Assembly: GCF_031143425.1 (NCBI RefSeq)
Contig: NC_090450.1
Coordinates: forward strand, 171,229,272 to 171,293,271
Origin: Pleurodeles waltl
Taxonomy: Eukaryota > Chordata > Amphibia > Caudata > Salamandridae
Direction: 5' to 3'
DNA: 64,000 nucleotides
The position numbers and the translations under genes were made by a program. The notes beneath the pieces were generated by a model, which saw nothing but the letters and a program-made list of their open reading frames with translations, was not told where the DNA came from and did not search any database. This document shows positions 42,701 through 54,811 of the stretch, piece after piece (positions within the stretch are counted from its first letter, which is position 1; each line of letters begins with the position of its first letter).

Positions 42701-44473
42701 CTATACACTTACCCCCGTCAGATATTCTTTTGCTTTGATTTCTGACGTAAAAACTCTTATTTTCCCATTCATTATGGTTTTTAGCCTAGCGGGGGCCAGC
42801 AGATAGGCCTCACCTCCTTTCTCAAAAAATGGCTTGATAAGCTGCCGTAGCCGCCATCTCCGCTCAACTGTAGCATGGCAGAAGTCTGGGCGGGTAAAAA
42901 ATGTAACCCCATTATAAGTACGCGGATTTCTGGGAGGGGTTTTATCAGCAATTTCTTGACGTACCAGATAGCTCCCTAGATATACCAGGACCGCTCTTGG
43001 GTATTTAGCGTCTGCCCGTTGACTACCCTCCCGTGTATTTAGCGGGAACCTGTGAGCCCTCTGTACCTCATTGTCCCAGTCCCGATTCCCTAATTCTGGA
43101 AAAGACCCGCGCAGAAGAGTAACCATGTATGTCTGCATATTGTCCCCTTCCAGTCCTTCTGGTATACCCAGAAAGCGAAGATTGTTCCTTCTTTGTCTGT
43201 TTTCCAAATCTTCTAGCTTCCACATCACATCCGTTAGCTGTCCATCTCGGGTGGCATTCTGTTCTTTAAGAGTGTCCATATCATCCTCGACTGCCACTAT
43301 CCGATCTTCCATGGAGCATAGCTTCGCTTCGATTTCCTTGCAAGATTTAGCTACCTTGCGGACTGATCCTTGCAGTCTCTTTGTGGCAACCCTTGCCCGA
43401 TGGCTATCGATCCGCGTCTCCGTTTGAAGCTCTTTGATTGAGCTATAAATTGACTGCAGGATCCCCACATCGGTGCCAATTTCATAGTTTCTACCAGTGG
43501 TACCTATCTCTCCGGCTGCAGGTCCCGGATCGCTTCCATTTTTATCTTTAGCGGAGCTTTGGTTGCCACCTGTAGAAGTGTCAGCCAAGTTAATCCCTGT
43601 ATAGTCCCACCTTAAGGACCTACCATTCCTAGATGCCATACTTTCAGAGCCCTCTTGTAAACCAGAGCGTGATTTAACAGATTTCCTTTGGCGAGCCTTA
43701 CGTACTGTGCACTCCCCACTTGCAGATTTGTTGCCTGTTTCAGATATCTTGCTCTCGTCAGTTTCACTAAAACTACAATCAGCGCTACCAAGGTCGGACT
43801 CCTCTGTCAAGGAATAAAACTTATCACTACTTTCTCTGCCCCAATCGTTTAGTTGGAGATTTTCCCCCCCCCCCATAATTTGGTCCCTTATTTTAGGACT
43901 GCCGGGAGGATTGGCAGGTTCATTCTCCTCTGCTGTGTGTCCTAATAGGCCGCCAGGTTTCCCCTTATTTTGGAGGTCCACCTGTTCACATTGCTCTACC
44001 TGTTGGGTTTGTGACTGCCCATTTTCGCAAAGACTGAGCACTTTTATAGTTGCTTCCCGACTGATATCTTGATTTTCTGACATGTTTGCTGTAGGATTAT
44101 CACCGTAGTCTGGGTTTCTAGTACTTGAGTCTAATGAAGAGGATCCTTTTACTGAACAGTCAGTTTCAGCGAAAGAGGTTGCCATAACAACAGAGGTTCT
44201 TTGCATCCCTCCAGCCAGAAAGGCAGTTATAGTAGATTGATTTTTACCTTTCACTTTGTCCTCCAGCAGGGGAGTAGTACTATCACTTGCCTTAGTACTC
44301 ATCTTTGCGTCTATCATCTGTCCTAGGATAGAGGCATTCTCCCCAGCCGCTTTTCCGGTTGTAGACGCTAGACGTTTATTAGAGCCCAGTGGTTCTCCTT
44401 TTCCTCTGCCAGAGCGCACAGTCTTGACACCTTCGTTTTTATCTCCCAGATGCCGATTAGCTTTAGGTGCCAT
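42701..44473 (-). CDS. L1 ORF1 protein, RNA-binding chaperone
   Basis: The frame is open from 44629, but the ATG at 44473 (MAPKANRHLGDKN) is the likely start, giving 590 residues, longer than mammalian ORF1p (about 338) because of a long Ser/Thr/Gly/Glu-rich N-terminal region. A motif QSTITAFLAGG lies near residue 80. A heptad-like coiled coil (KELQTETR ... MEDRIVAVEDDMDTLKEQN) spans about 345-428. The RRM starts at about 430 with NNLRFLGIPEGLEG, and the C-terminal domain follows with PRAVLVYL, YNGVTFFTRPDF and RRWRLR. By family, trimers coat the L1 RNA and have chaperone activity. The coiled coil, RRM and CTD order is exact and uninterrupted. Confidence 0.92.
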   Translation of the reverse strand: MAPKANRHLGDKNEGVKTVRSGRGKGEPLGSNKRLASTTGKAAGENASILGQMIDAKMSTKASDSTTPLLEDKVKGKNQSTITAFLAGGMQRTSVVMATSFAETDCSVKGSSSLDSSTRNPDYGDNPTANMSENQDISREATIKVLSLCENGQSQTQQVEQCEQVDLQNKGKPGGLLGHTAEENEPANPPGSPKIRDQIMGGGENLQLNDWGRESSDKFYSLTEESDLGSADCSFSETDESKISETGNKSASGECTVRKARQRKSVKSRSGLQEGSESMASRNGRSLRWDYTGINLADTSTGGNQSSAKDKNGSDPGPAAGEIGTTGRNYEIGTDVGILQSIYSSIKELQTETRIDSHRARVATKRLQGSVRKVAKSCKEIEAKLCSMEDRIVAVEDDMDTLKEQNATRDGQLTDVMWKLEDLENRQRRNNLRFLGIPEGLEGDNMQTYMVTLLRGSFPELGNRDWDNEVQRAHRFPLNTREGSQRADAKYPRAVLVYLGSYLVRQEIADKTPPRNPRTYNGVTFFTRPDFCHATVERRWRLRQLIKPFFEKGGEAYLLAPARLKTIMNGKIRVFTSEIKAKEYLTGVSV

Positions 44474-45759
44474 ATTTATTATAATGGCCTGAGATAATGA
44501 TCTAATGGCTCTCGTTATGCCCACTGCTGCCACAAATACCTCTATTATTGTTTGCTTAATCACGCTCCTTAATGACCGTGCAGGAGTAGGCATATGCCAT
44601 AGTGCATTTCTGTATGTGGCTACGAGCATTTGACGCTTCCTAGGATACTACACCTTCCTTCCTAGGAAGCTAGAATCTTTTTCTACCCCCTGTTCCGAAT
44701 TGTTTCTCCTCTCTCTTCCTACCGCACCTTCTATTTTTATGTTAGCAAAAATGACAGCCCAAACTCATGTAAGATGCGCGGAGAATTATCAGGAAATATT
44801 GATATCCTAAGGGGAATCCTCTTTATGATTACATCTGTTTTGCGCAGTTATTACTGCGGAACATAGTATGTAAAGCGTCAATCCATGCGGCTGTAGCTAG
44901 CTAGCTTTATAGTTACTGCGGCTTAACGCGGACTTCTAAGGTATCCAGACGCAGTACAAAAGTCATGTATAGACACACTGCAAAAAACGGTCTGTGCTTT
45001 CCCCCATTAGCAGTAAGCAAGTCATATCATGTTGCTACTTCACTTTAGTCATTATTGGTCCTGGCCGGCTATAGAGTTCAACGATACTCGCCCTTCATCT
45101 GGATTAAACCACTTCAAATAGTGCGGCCACCATCTGCTAAACGCCTCTGCTGCTACTGCCAATCTCGCCTTTTCAAAAAAGCCATTAAGACCCTCTTTTC
45201 CTTTCGAGGGGTTTTAATCTGGATATGATGCCTGCATTTTAGCCCCAGGTCCCTCAACTTCTTAATTCCCGGATAAGAAGTCAGTGTAAATCTTTTTTCG
45301 TTGCTTCCTATACAGCCACAAGGGTTAAATCAGGATAGCGTCCTTGTGCCAAGCAAACAAAGTTTTTCTTTTCCTTTGCTGTTATTTATAGTTGATTATA
45401 AAGCCTCCTCCTCCCCCTTACCCCAAGGTTACCACTCTTTTGCTGCGAGGGGGAGGGGGTCCTTGTTGTGGTTGGGCCGCTGTCCTCCAGCCGCGGTGGC
45501 TGCCGTGCCTCGCGGTCCCGCGATCCCGCAAAATCCGCTTCTGAATCCCAAGCCTAGTGAGGTAGCTGCTGGCCGTGCGGGAAAGGGCGGTAGCGGCTCA
45601 ATACGAGCGCGGCCAAGAACGGCCGGTGCTGTGACCGTGCGGCGTCTCCGCGGTCAATTTCCTCTTCGCGCTGACTGCCGTCGCCGTGGCGCTTGGTTTC
45701 CGGTGGGTGTGGCTAATGGGCCTCACTACGCCGACACCATATTGCCCTCCTGCGATATG
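44474..45759 (-). promoter_or_regulatory. L1 5' untranslated region and internal promoter
   Basis: About 1.29 kb, with the distal 330 bp (45430-45759) GC-rich and dense in CpG (GCGCGGCC, CCGCGG words), as expected for an L1 promoter. The first transcribed bases read GCAGGAGGGCAATATGGTG on minus; AATATGG near the start is a weak match to the YY1-type site found at the start of human L1. That role is inference. Confidence 0.65.
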
Positions 45760-45775
45760 AGTCAGGTACATATTT
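45760..45775 (+). repeat. L1 target-site duplication, right copy
   Basis: AGTCAGGTACATATTT, identical to 38191-38206. Downstream sequence returns to the provirus leader. Confidence 0.95.
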
Positions 45776-45972
45776 AATGGCTCACCTGAGTAACTCTCTT
45801 GCATGCCAAAGGTACTCTAATCACCTTCTTATAGGGAGGGGTCTATGGTGCTAGGGAAAAATCATTCTCAGCTATATTAATAGTACCTATTTTAGTCTGT
45901 AGGTTGTTTAAGCGTTAACCTTAAAATTATACCCCATTTGGTGTTTCTTTTTCTGGATCCTATCTTACAGAT
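45776..45972 (+). other. Provirus leader between LTR and gag
   Basis: Short leader ahead of the gag ATG at 45973. A TTACAG with a preceding pyrimidine stretch (TTTCTTTTTCTGGATCC) near 45945-45970 could be a splice acceptor; no packaging signal can be named. Confidence 0.35.
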
Positions 45973-47030
45973 ATGGCACAACCAGTAGTAATTCCAGTAA
46001 ATTGAAAATAAGACATCACACAATATGTATTTGCTAATGGGCTTGCTAATGGGGGTGGATATGTTACATTCATGGTAGAAGCCCACAATGCATACATAAC
46101 AGAACTATTCTAATTGTGGGTCACTTTTGCTGCAGTCGATGCAAATACAAACACTTTTCACACATACACTGTAGCTAACGTACCAGCACAACACAGAGCT
46201 TAGCAATAGCTAGAAGTATCACTAACATATCAAGAACATCAAAATTGGTTTCAAGGCACCCTCCTGCATGTAACGCAACCCGTTAGATGATGTCCCCTAA
46301 GTAATGATGGACCTACATGGCTAGCACTTGCTATATATACACCACAGCCAAATGTACAACATATGCAAGCAGTGGATATAACAATTTAGTATGCTTATAC
46401 AGAGGCTTAACACAAGTTGTAGTGCAAACTTCGAATACCGCCCCAGCAAAGGCTGCCCCAGCTGCCCAACAATTGGTGACACCAGGGATAAACCTGTTAA
46501 CTATTAAGGCAATTATCGGTATGGATCCCTCCAAACATGAATAAATTCTATTTTAGATTGCATATAAAACATACCAGATGGAAGCAGTGTTTTCCCACAT
46601 GGGACCCCAAGATAAACACAGAATTCTCTCAATATGCTTGCCATTTGGCATGGTTCCCTCCATAGATTACAGTGCCACCTGGGGCACAGTCTTTGCTGCA
46701 ATTAATACTACAACGCATGGTACAGCAACACTCTCGAACCTTCTGGAAGTGTTAGACAAATATAAAATGAACACAGGGCTGTCCCTGCCATGGATTTGGG
46801 GATGAAATTAATGGGCAATATTGCCACAGTCTCCGCAGTTATTTCAAGTGACATTAAAGGGGAAGCAGCAGCAGTGGCAATATGCCAGCGGCTCAAGGAA
46901 CTTGAGCTACTGAAAATGTTTGCAGGGACTTATTCTAGTATAAGTCAGGATTTTCTAAGGGCCAGATCATATAAGCCACAGCTCAAAGGTATTCCAAAAA
47001 GGTTAATACCAAGTTAGCGCAGAAGGGTTC
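45973..47030 (+). pseudogene. Foamy-like provirus gag remnant
   Basis: The region starts at an ATG and shows gag-like coding in one main frame, then others, with many stops; the first, TGA, lies at about codon 11. Near 46590-46800 a better-preserved block contains GTVFAAINTTT and LPWIW, hydrophobic and Trp-bearing words consistent with a capsid. No Cys-His knuckle was seen, which would fit spumaviral gag (Gly-Arg boxes instead), but the 3' end is too eroded to decide. Assignment rests on position between leader and protease. Confidence 0.5.
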
Positions 47031-47340
47031 TGAGGAATGCTGGGACAAACACATATCTAATAAAAAAGTAAAACAATGAAGAGACTCAACCTTAGAAATC
47101 ATGATAATTCGAAACCCCCTGGTGTGTATCAGTGTATAGATATGCACCTTTTTTGTACCTTTCAGGACTCATCTGACAAATGAACCAAGAGAAGTGGGTG
47201 GACAGAACACAGAAAAAAGTATGTGAAGCTAAAAAAGGACTCACAGTGCTCATCTGATGTCACTATAAAAAAGGAATAGAAACTTCCACAGCACAAAACC
47301 CAATTTAAAAAGAAGGTGGTTGTGGCAGTTTTGAATAAGT

Positions 47341-50300
47341 ATGCTACACATATTGAGGACTATACTAAAGAACAGGACGTGGGACGTGACTCTGCTAGAC
47401 AGCACGGCAGAGGTCACAATAGTTTGCCAGCATCTTCAAGAGCTTCTGAAGGTGACTGCAACTTACGACGACCTTGAAGTCGTAACCCCAGACAGGCGCT
47501 TCGCCCCACCCTATAGGGTGTATAAATTAAAAAATCTAATTGAGGGGGACATTAAGCACATGATTAAAGTAATATTCTGGGAAAGTTTAACACTAAGCTA
47601 TGACATTCTTCTGACAGAAAGAGATTGGCCGCCAGAGTTTGTCAGAGCCCTTCCACAAGGGTAAGATGTAATTTTACCATCTTTTTCAGTCCTAGTTCCA
47701 AATCCAGTAAAAGAAGCATGTGCTGCAGATTGTGCTCTGGTACAGGCTTCAACCACAATACCCAATAAAACATGATGCTGAAGTTCCAGTGAGGGAAATT
47801 CTCTCACAACTTGAGTACCAGGGAGTAATTGAACCCTGCGTATAGGCTATGAATAACCCTTTGTTTCTTGTAGCTAAGCCGGATCATTCTTATAGAATTG
47901 CCTTGAATTACAGACAATCACACACACACATTTGCCATTTAAAATTTACATAGCACAACCGTTAGGAGCAACATTGTGCACAATAAAAACAACCCTGAAT
48001 ATCTCCAATGGGTTTTTCTGCCAAGATCTAGCACCTTAAAGCAGAGAGCTAAGCGTTAGGCTCTCAGCGTCACTTTTGCCGACTTCCTCAAGGGTACAAG
48101 AGCAGCCCATGACTGTTCTCGGCCCCGTGGCATCAATATTACATGAGATTGATCCAGAGGTATTGTCCTAGGTAAACGATATTTATCTGACAGATGATGA
48201 CCTCAAAACACATCTGACCAAGGTAGATCGAATTGGATTCAGATTTGCAGATCATGGCTACAAATTTAACTTTAAGAATACTAAAATCGTTTTCCTCAGT
48301 GCCCTGTTTCTGGGGTAAGAGCTTTCGAATGTGGGGAAAAGTCAGACCCACACTTTTGAGAGAAGTGTGCACAATTACAACCTCCAAATAATATTAAGAA
48401 AGAGCAATCCTTGTTGGGATTCTTCAATTTTGGCAGAACTTACATTTCAGGTTATGCATGAAGTCACTTTATGATTTAATTTGTCCAGATTTCTCAAGCA
48501 AACATTGGACACCACAGCATACACAGACCCTCATATCATTATAAACTGACTTGCTTGAAGCAAAACACATCACACATGTGTAAATAAAACAAACTTGGTG
48601 ATCCAGGTATTCCCGGGTGCCATCGGTTTTGCATATGTCACATTTATTGAAGGTGACAAGGCACCATTTGCATACAAATTACACTTATACTCAAATGCAG
48701 AAATGCACCAACAGAACAAAATACTGACTGCAGTTCATATGGCGGTCATCAAGGAGAGATCACCAGCCCAGGGTAAGCACATTATTGTTGTTACCCTGAT
48801 CCCAGCCCTTGAGGTTGTTATGAAAGCTAGCATTCCAAACGGGAAAGCATCACATCCACATTGGATACAAATGGGCTACCTGCTTGACTGTCACTGATGT
48901 TGGATATGGTTTTCATCCAAAACTTTAGATCCAAGTATTTCTCCAATATGAACTTAAATACCCCATGCCCAATAATGTCATGCCACTTAACCATTACAGA
49001 ATCATGGGTTCAGCTCGACCAGCTATAGGTACCAAACACCAATACTACGTGGCGTGAGCAGCCATCTGTGGAGTGAAGATGATTGCTAACTTCCATCCCT
49101 TACATACCTACACGCAGTCCCTGGGGAATTGCACAGCGTTCTGAGCTTGAAGCATTGGTTTTGTTGCTGGAACGTATGGGCACTGAAAATACCTACACTT
49201 ATTGTGTATGATTCATATTATTGTGTCCAGTCCTTCAATAAAAATCTACACTACTGGTGCCTTATTGAGTTCAGAGATTCAAAAGGAAACACCAAAAAAA
49301 ACAAAAATTGGGGGGGTAAAGTGGCAGGTCTTAGGAACAAACTGCCACCGGCTCATGTAATATATGCACTTGGCCATCAATGTGTTGGAAAATACGTTGT
49401 AGGGAACTCATTTGCTGATGAAGCTGTCAAATCTCCAGTTGATATGTCATCTATTGCTGCAATAGCTTGTTCTTATACAAGGGTGGATGATGACATTTTG
49501 GCTGCAGTGAATGCTTTGTCTGACAACAAGACTTTACCAAAAGCATACCCCACAAAATATTCCTACCGCTTAAGTACCCAAAACATTGCCTTTGTTACAG
49601 TACAGTGGGAAGGAGGGATTATGTCAACCCCAACCAAGACCGTAGGCTAGAACTGCCCATGCTCACTCCCATAAAAATGCTATTGGTGGCATGGTCTATA
49701 CAAACAGGCCAAACAGTATGTCCTTAGTTGTAACATTTGTCAAGAAATCAAACATTCCACCATTAAATGCTCACCACAGACACCCCTCCTAAGAACAAAC
49801 AGGCCTGTGCAGTGTGTGCACCATGGCCATTGTGGTCCCCTAAATTCAGATGGTGCATACAAATGCATTTTACTTGCAGAAGACTCTTGCTCCAGATTCC
49901 TATGGGTGTGGCCACAATAATCAGCTGATACTTGAACTGTTATTGAAGATTTGAAAGTTAATTGTAACTTGTGATTATGTGCAAAAATAAAATTGGTTAT
50001 CAAAAAAGATTTGTGAGTCTTTATTGGGACATATGCAGTTGCAGCATTCCACTTGGACTAGAGCCCTGCTTTTGCCTCCAGGGCATACAGGAATGCCATT
50101 GGATCGATTGGTGTTACGTTGCATTATTCTGGTCCATATCATCTTGAACCCTGAGGGAAATTTGGTTGTGGAAAGAAAAAAACAGAACTTAAAGCAAACC
50201 TGAACAGCTAGGGTATTAGACTCAGGTCGTAGTTGGATCCATCACTTGTATGGTGTCCAGAGAGCATTAAATAATCTGAGAAGAAGATCTTTGGGAGGCC

Positions 50301-50700
50301 GTACTCCCTATGAAGTCCTGTTCAGCATCCCTATGTACGTCCCAGATATTGATGGTCCTTGGGCACTGTAGGCAGAAACACCTTTTGACATAAATGAACA
50401 TGACACTGTCTTGCGGGAACTACAACAGTTCGGAGATAAACATTCCTCAGCACATGCCTCAGCTTTTGAGAGAGATGTAACTACATTTACAGGGTGGATT
50501 CCAAAAATTGGTAATCTGGTTTGAGAAAATGCAGCTGTGAAAAAGGAATTTGGCCCTTCTTACCAGGACTGGTGCTGGTTCTAAAGACAACCACTTTGTC
50601 TCCGTAGACCACATTAACTTGCATCATGTGGCTGATCCTGCACAGTAGACCCAGAGGATTCCTGCGTAGTTTCCTTGCCCCTTTCACTACCATACAGGAT
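47341..50700 (+). pseudogene. Foamy-like provirus pol remnant
   Basis: Retroviral polymerase in the order protease, reverse transcriptase, RNase H, integrase, with frame changes and stops throughout. The protease active-site region reads DSTAE near 47398. Reverse transcriptase blocks at about 47700-48470 include PLFLVAKPDHSYRIALNYR-like and LLGFFNFGRTY-like words. The RNase H region (48595-48897 and 49129-49620) includes GHQCVGKYVVGNSFADEAVK, whose GN-AD core is typical. The integrase has CNICQ of the zinc finger (about 49735) and GPLN-DGAY...SRFLWVWP of the core (about 49830-49915); the first catalytic Asp appears replaced. Similar spacing and wording point to spumaviruses. All enzymes are inactive in this copy. 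Confidence 0.7.
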
Positions 50701-50744
50701 ATACCTCTTCAAGCATTAAACAATGCTGAAATTGTTTCCTTGAG

Positions 50745-53600
50745 TTGGGGAGGGCAGTGAATGAACTTTTGTTGATTCCAGTTACCCCTACATCGACAAC
50801 AAATGTCCAAAATGTTGAATTGCAATTTACAAATGGAACACAAATTGATGAGAGTGTCTACTACGAACCTCCTTTGGATGCATCTACCTGTTCACTTTCA
50901 CTTGCATCAGCACCAGTTTTTACACAGACTGCTTCTGGGTATTTTGCAGACAGAGATGATTTTTTTCTCAAGTTCTTCAGCATCACTTATTGCATCACCA
51001 CATGGTATATGTAAGCCTTTTAACTGGTTAAAACATAACTACTTGATTCACCCATAGTACTTCCAGTGTATTATATTGGCATTGCTTGCTTTCCTTCGAT
51101 GGATTGGATTTGTTATTGCTCTCTTTTGCTACCACATGGCCATTAGGTATTTCTGATTTTCCCATTCCTAATGGGATTGTTTGGGAGAAATTACCTTTTG
51201 GTATATTTGGACTGACTGAAATTATACAAATTCCATATGTTTTTCAAATTTCTATGAATTACATTATTATGCCTGGAGTTGTTTCTGATGATTGAGATGT
51301 TAAAACTGTTGATTCAATACTTTCTGAGCTTGAATATTATACTGTATTTGGAAGTGAAACTATGTACATGAATACTGGAAATTATGGGGAAATGTTCTTT
51401 TGCCATCATTATAGACATAATTATTCAGATAGAACTAGTACACCAAGAACAGTGTTTAATTACACACAATGATAACATTGTCCGACTCCTCCAATAGGGC
51501 ATTCTAAAACATATGTAGAAAAATTCACCCATTCTTCTGAGCATGATTTTACAACTGCTGAGTCATATTATTTCAAATTACCTGCAACAAAAGCAACACA
51601 AAAATAGCACTGATAACTGACACTAAATTAATTTATTCGGATGCCTTTGTTTCTCAATTGGCTATACAAGGCTATGATTATTGGAAAAAGACAATTGACT
51701 TAAAAACGGTGTGGGGAACAAAGGATTGGCAGAGACAAGCCATGGAAGCCTTATTTAGAGCATGTTTAATTTCATTACAAACGATTTTCTTGAATGATAC
51801 TGTTCAGCAAACAACTTGCTGTGGGTTAGCAAAAATAAAAGAAATTAATGTGCCCACTATTCCCTCGATAGCTAGATCTGACAATGGTGGTGATTTTTTT
51901 CAGGAGAACAGCTCAATGGTATGGCTCAGAGCGGCGTATTTAATTCAGCACTTTAAGGTCCCAGTGGGTGGTTATTGCGGTCAGTGGACACAAATGGTTG
52001 TCATGCGTGTTTTATTAACTCCAAGCGGGGTATTAGAGCGAGCGGACTGGACCCTTGTTATGTCACCACTCAACACTCAGGTATTGTCACCCTATATAGC
52101 ATGGATAAATTATGTCAGCAGTGGTTGCAATACTCCACGATAACAGCTATAAAAGAACACCTCTTTACCCTTTTCAAGGACATTGACATACAAGGCTTTT
52201 TGTTGGGTCCTAGAAAACTATGGTCCAAGAGTTTCTATATGCAATATATAAGACATTTTGAAGCTTTCGCAAAGGGAAGCTGCTGCTTGTTTAAAGCAAA
52301 TAGATAAGTAAAATTTAGAGAAAGCTTTAGATGTTGTCGACAATTGTAGGAACACACTTCCCACTTGAATATACACATTCAACAACATTGGGTCCCCTGC
52401 TATTAACATTATGCAGACAATGTCATTTGAAACACATAGGTAAAGTCAGCTTAGGACCATTATGCAGTTGAGTTGGACAGTGCAAACTCTTAAGGTGGGC
52501 CTTGTGTCTTGAAAGCATGTGAACTCTTAGGAGTTGTTTGCCACATTTATCCTTACACATAATCAACAGTTAATGGTGAAAAAAGAAGTAAGTTACATCA
52601 TGCTTAATGTAGAAAAACTAAAAAAGTTGCCTTTTGCAGTAGCTGAAACACCATTGTCAGTGTGGTTAATACATGGGGTGATATCCCTGCCAATATCTAC
52701 ATTTCAATTCACCTATTCTTTGAAACAGTTTTCTATTGCCAGGCTTGAACATTTAGGTGACAGTTACATCCATGAGGAGTGGGAGCTGCCCTTTAATTTC
52801 AAATGCTTGGGTGGTAAAAAATTGTTTTTTCTTAGTGGAAGCAAACGCAAGACATCTGTAAGTCATTCAGTGATTTGCAAACAGGTGTCATTGCACAGTG
52901 CTTGTAATGTGTCTGTGGCTAACATAGCCTGCTGCTTGGAGGGTATTTCTATCTCTGTGACCCACCCAGTATTTCACTTACTTTTGAATGGATTTTCTTG
53001 CTGCTGTGTTATCAAGGCTGTTGTGGGATGGCAGCAGATGTTCCATGTGTGATTTATGTTTCTCAAATAGTGATCTGCTGTGGAAATGTACTTTTCCTTT
53101 TCATTCAAGAGAACAAAATAGCATATTTGTGGCCTCACATTGCTACACATAATGTCAGTTTCGACAGGCTGAGCAGACTAAAGCAGTATTGTTTCAAAAA
53201 TGTGTGGCACTCACGCCTGCCCTTGAAACCTATGACCTACAAGGGGCAAGGTCTTTGCCTGAGGTACAGACCTTTTTAAATATGAACTTTCCGAGACACT
53301 TTGATGAATTGGTAAGTCACATTTTAATGCATCCAATACCACAGGGATTGTACACTTTTTTTTAAAGCTGTTGGGTCAGGATTTAAAAGTACAGACTGTG
53401 TTTGGAATAGCACCTTCAGTCATTCACTCACTTTTATTAGGTTTCCCAATTGTTGTGGTATTCATTGGTGGTAGCTTGCTGTTGCTATTTCTGATTTGCA
53501 ATGGCTGCCCCATCTCAGCAAAGAAGAGTGATGGAGCTCCCACCAGTCCAACTGTGTCATGAATGAATGGTGCAGTTTTTTGGAGTATCACTATTGGAAG
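50745..53600 (+). pseudogene. Foamy-like provirus env remnant
   Basis: Position between integrase and the 3' LTR, length of about 2.8 kb and a C-terminal membrane segment (VVVFIGGSLLLLFLICNG, about 53450-53504) identify env. Open pieces remain at 50745-51014, 51086-51295, 51658-52143 and 52534-53052, in different frames, separated by stops. Cys-rich and Asn-rich blocks near 52900-53000 would fit an ectodomain. The length is closer to the large envelope of spumaviruses than to gamma-type env. No attempt is made to rebuild the frame. No separate accessory gene could be supported between env and the LTR. Confidence 0.55.
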
Positions 53601-53860
53601 AACTTGACAAGGACTGGTCATTGTCATTTGGACCAGTATTGTGCTATGTGCCACCGGATTTCTGTTGCTTGTGGTGCTCTTTCAAATATGCAATCGAAGT
53701 ATATCTTGTTCAGCAACAAAAACGTTCTGTGGACATGAATATGATGATCTAATGAATCTCGATGAGGGTTCATTGCTGATGTTGTCCCATGAGATTGCAG
53801 TTGCTCCATTATGCCTTCTATGAGCCAGCCTTTCTGGAACAAATCTCAGTGCTCACAGCC
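53601..53860 (+). other. Region between env and 3' LTR
   Basis: A second hydrophobic stretch (GFLLLVVLFQICN) is encoded around 53652-53691 in another frame. It may be a shifted part of the env tail or a remnant of a small downstream gene. No clear polypurine tract precedes 53861. Confidence 0.3.
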
Positions 53861-54811
53861 TGTGTATTTTAAACTGATATTCATTTTATTAGTTTTTATA
53901 TTTTTTTAGCAAAGCCTGCTTTAACTTATTATTTTTATATGCTTATCAGCTGCCTCTGACAGAGTTCACGCAGCACATTTTATCAGCCATTGTACAACGT
54001 GCACTCTGTGCCTTGTCCAAGGCTGCCATGTATGGTACACGATATGCCAACTCGTATTGCCAGCCCAGGAGCCAGTTCCTATCCACAAGACACATTATTA
54101 CATCAGGTCTGTTCTCTGAACTCTGAATGAGTTATGATATAAACAACACAAAGGCCTAAGGAGGGTAGATGGCATTCTGCTCATTACCACCCTGGGATGC
54201 ATACCACACGAGTGACAGCTTTGCTGATCCTGGAGCTGGTTCTTCAGCTTCCCTAGAAGATTGCCATCCAGGCAATAGGCAGACACCTGGTATCCTATTC
54301 ATGTATGGGGTTGGGGTTACTTCCTTAGATCAGGACATGCATAATGGTTACAACCAGTATGCTCTCAGATCTAGACCTAGGGTTTAGACAAGAATCACTG
54401 GACTTTCTAGAACCATACAAAAAGGGGGGTTTATCCTCTTTGTCTTGGTTGTAATGATGATTACCGTATTATGTTTTATTTGTCTTATTTTTGCAGTCCA
54501 TGCTTTTTTACACTAGGATGCAATTGCTTCAATGAATGCATTGAAATCCAGTTTGCATCTTGTGTCCTGCCTTGACATGTGTGAGTCACTGAGTAACTGA
54601 GCGAAAGGGGTATGACATGTTTCTATGATTTTCCTAAGGAGTCAGAGTGTCAGGTTTAGGTTGACACAAATCACCTCTACCCTGATTGGGGTGAGTGAGC
54701 CCCTGCAGACTAGCCAAGAGTTAGGCCGACAGCTTCCAAATTGTGTGAGGTCTCTGACACTCCGTGGTGCTTCCGCTCTATACAACCAATCTTATTACCA
54801 AAGTAAAAACA
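53861..54811 (+). repeat. 3' LTR of the foamy-like provirus
   Basis: Begins TGTGTATTTTAAAC and aligns with 37184-38173. Shared landmarks include TTATCAGC-ATTGTACAA, GTGCACTCTGTGCCTTGTCC, TATAAACAACAC (TATAAA at 54138-54143), GACAGCTTTGCTGATCCTGG and GAGTCAGAGTGTCAGGTT. The polyadenylation signal seen in the 5' LTR is mutated here (CAATGAATGC). The end is near CTTATTACCAAAGTAAAAACA. Confidence 0.8.

Larger units (their letters stand above)
38207..45759 (-). mobile_element. Full-length L1 retrotransposon, both ORFs open
   Basis: On the minus strand this element has a GC-rich 5' leader (45759-44474), ORF1 (44473-42701), a 382 bp spacer, ORF2 (42318-38482), a short 3' region and an A-rich tail that appears as T-runs at 38203-38225. 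It is flanked by a perfect 16 bp duplication, the signature of target-primed reverse transcription. Neither long frame has a stop or frameshift, and the 5' leader is long, so this copy is probably full length and recent. It lies antisense to the host provirus. Confidence 0.92.
37184..54811 (+). mobile_element. Foamy-like endogenous retrovirus, decayed, split by L1
   Basis: Two LTRs in the same orientation (37184-38173 and 53861-54811) bracket remnants of gag (about 45973-47030), pol (about 47341-50700) and env (about 50745-53600) in provirus order. Removing the 7.55 kb L1 and one target-site copy leaves an internal region of about 8.1 kb. The RNase H and integrase remnants, the protease directly ahead of RT, the long env and the size resemble spumaviruses; foamy-like ERVs have been reported in amphibians, to my memory including a newt. 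Every gene carries several stops and frameshifts, so no protein can be made. Class III ERV-L is the main alternative. Confidence 0.7.

Noticed and set aside
53567..53860. Accessory (Bel/Tas-like) gene downstream of env
   Set aside because: Only a short hydrophobic frame is present, more consistent with a shifted env tail; spumaviral accessory genes are larger.
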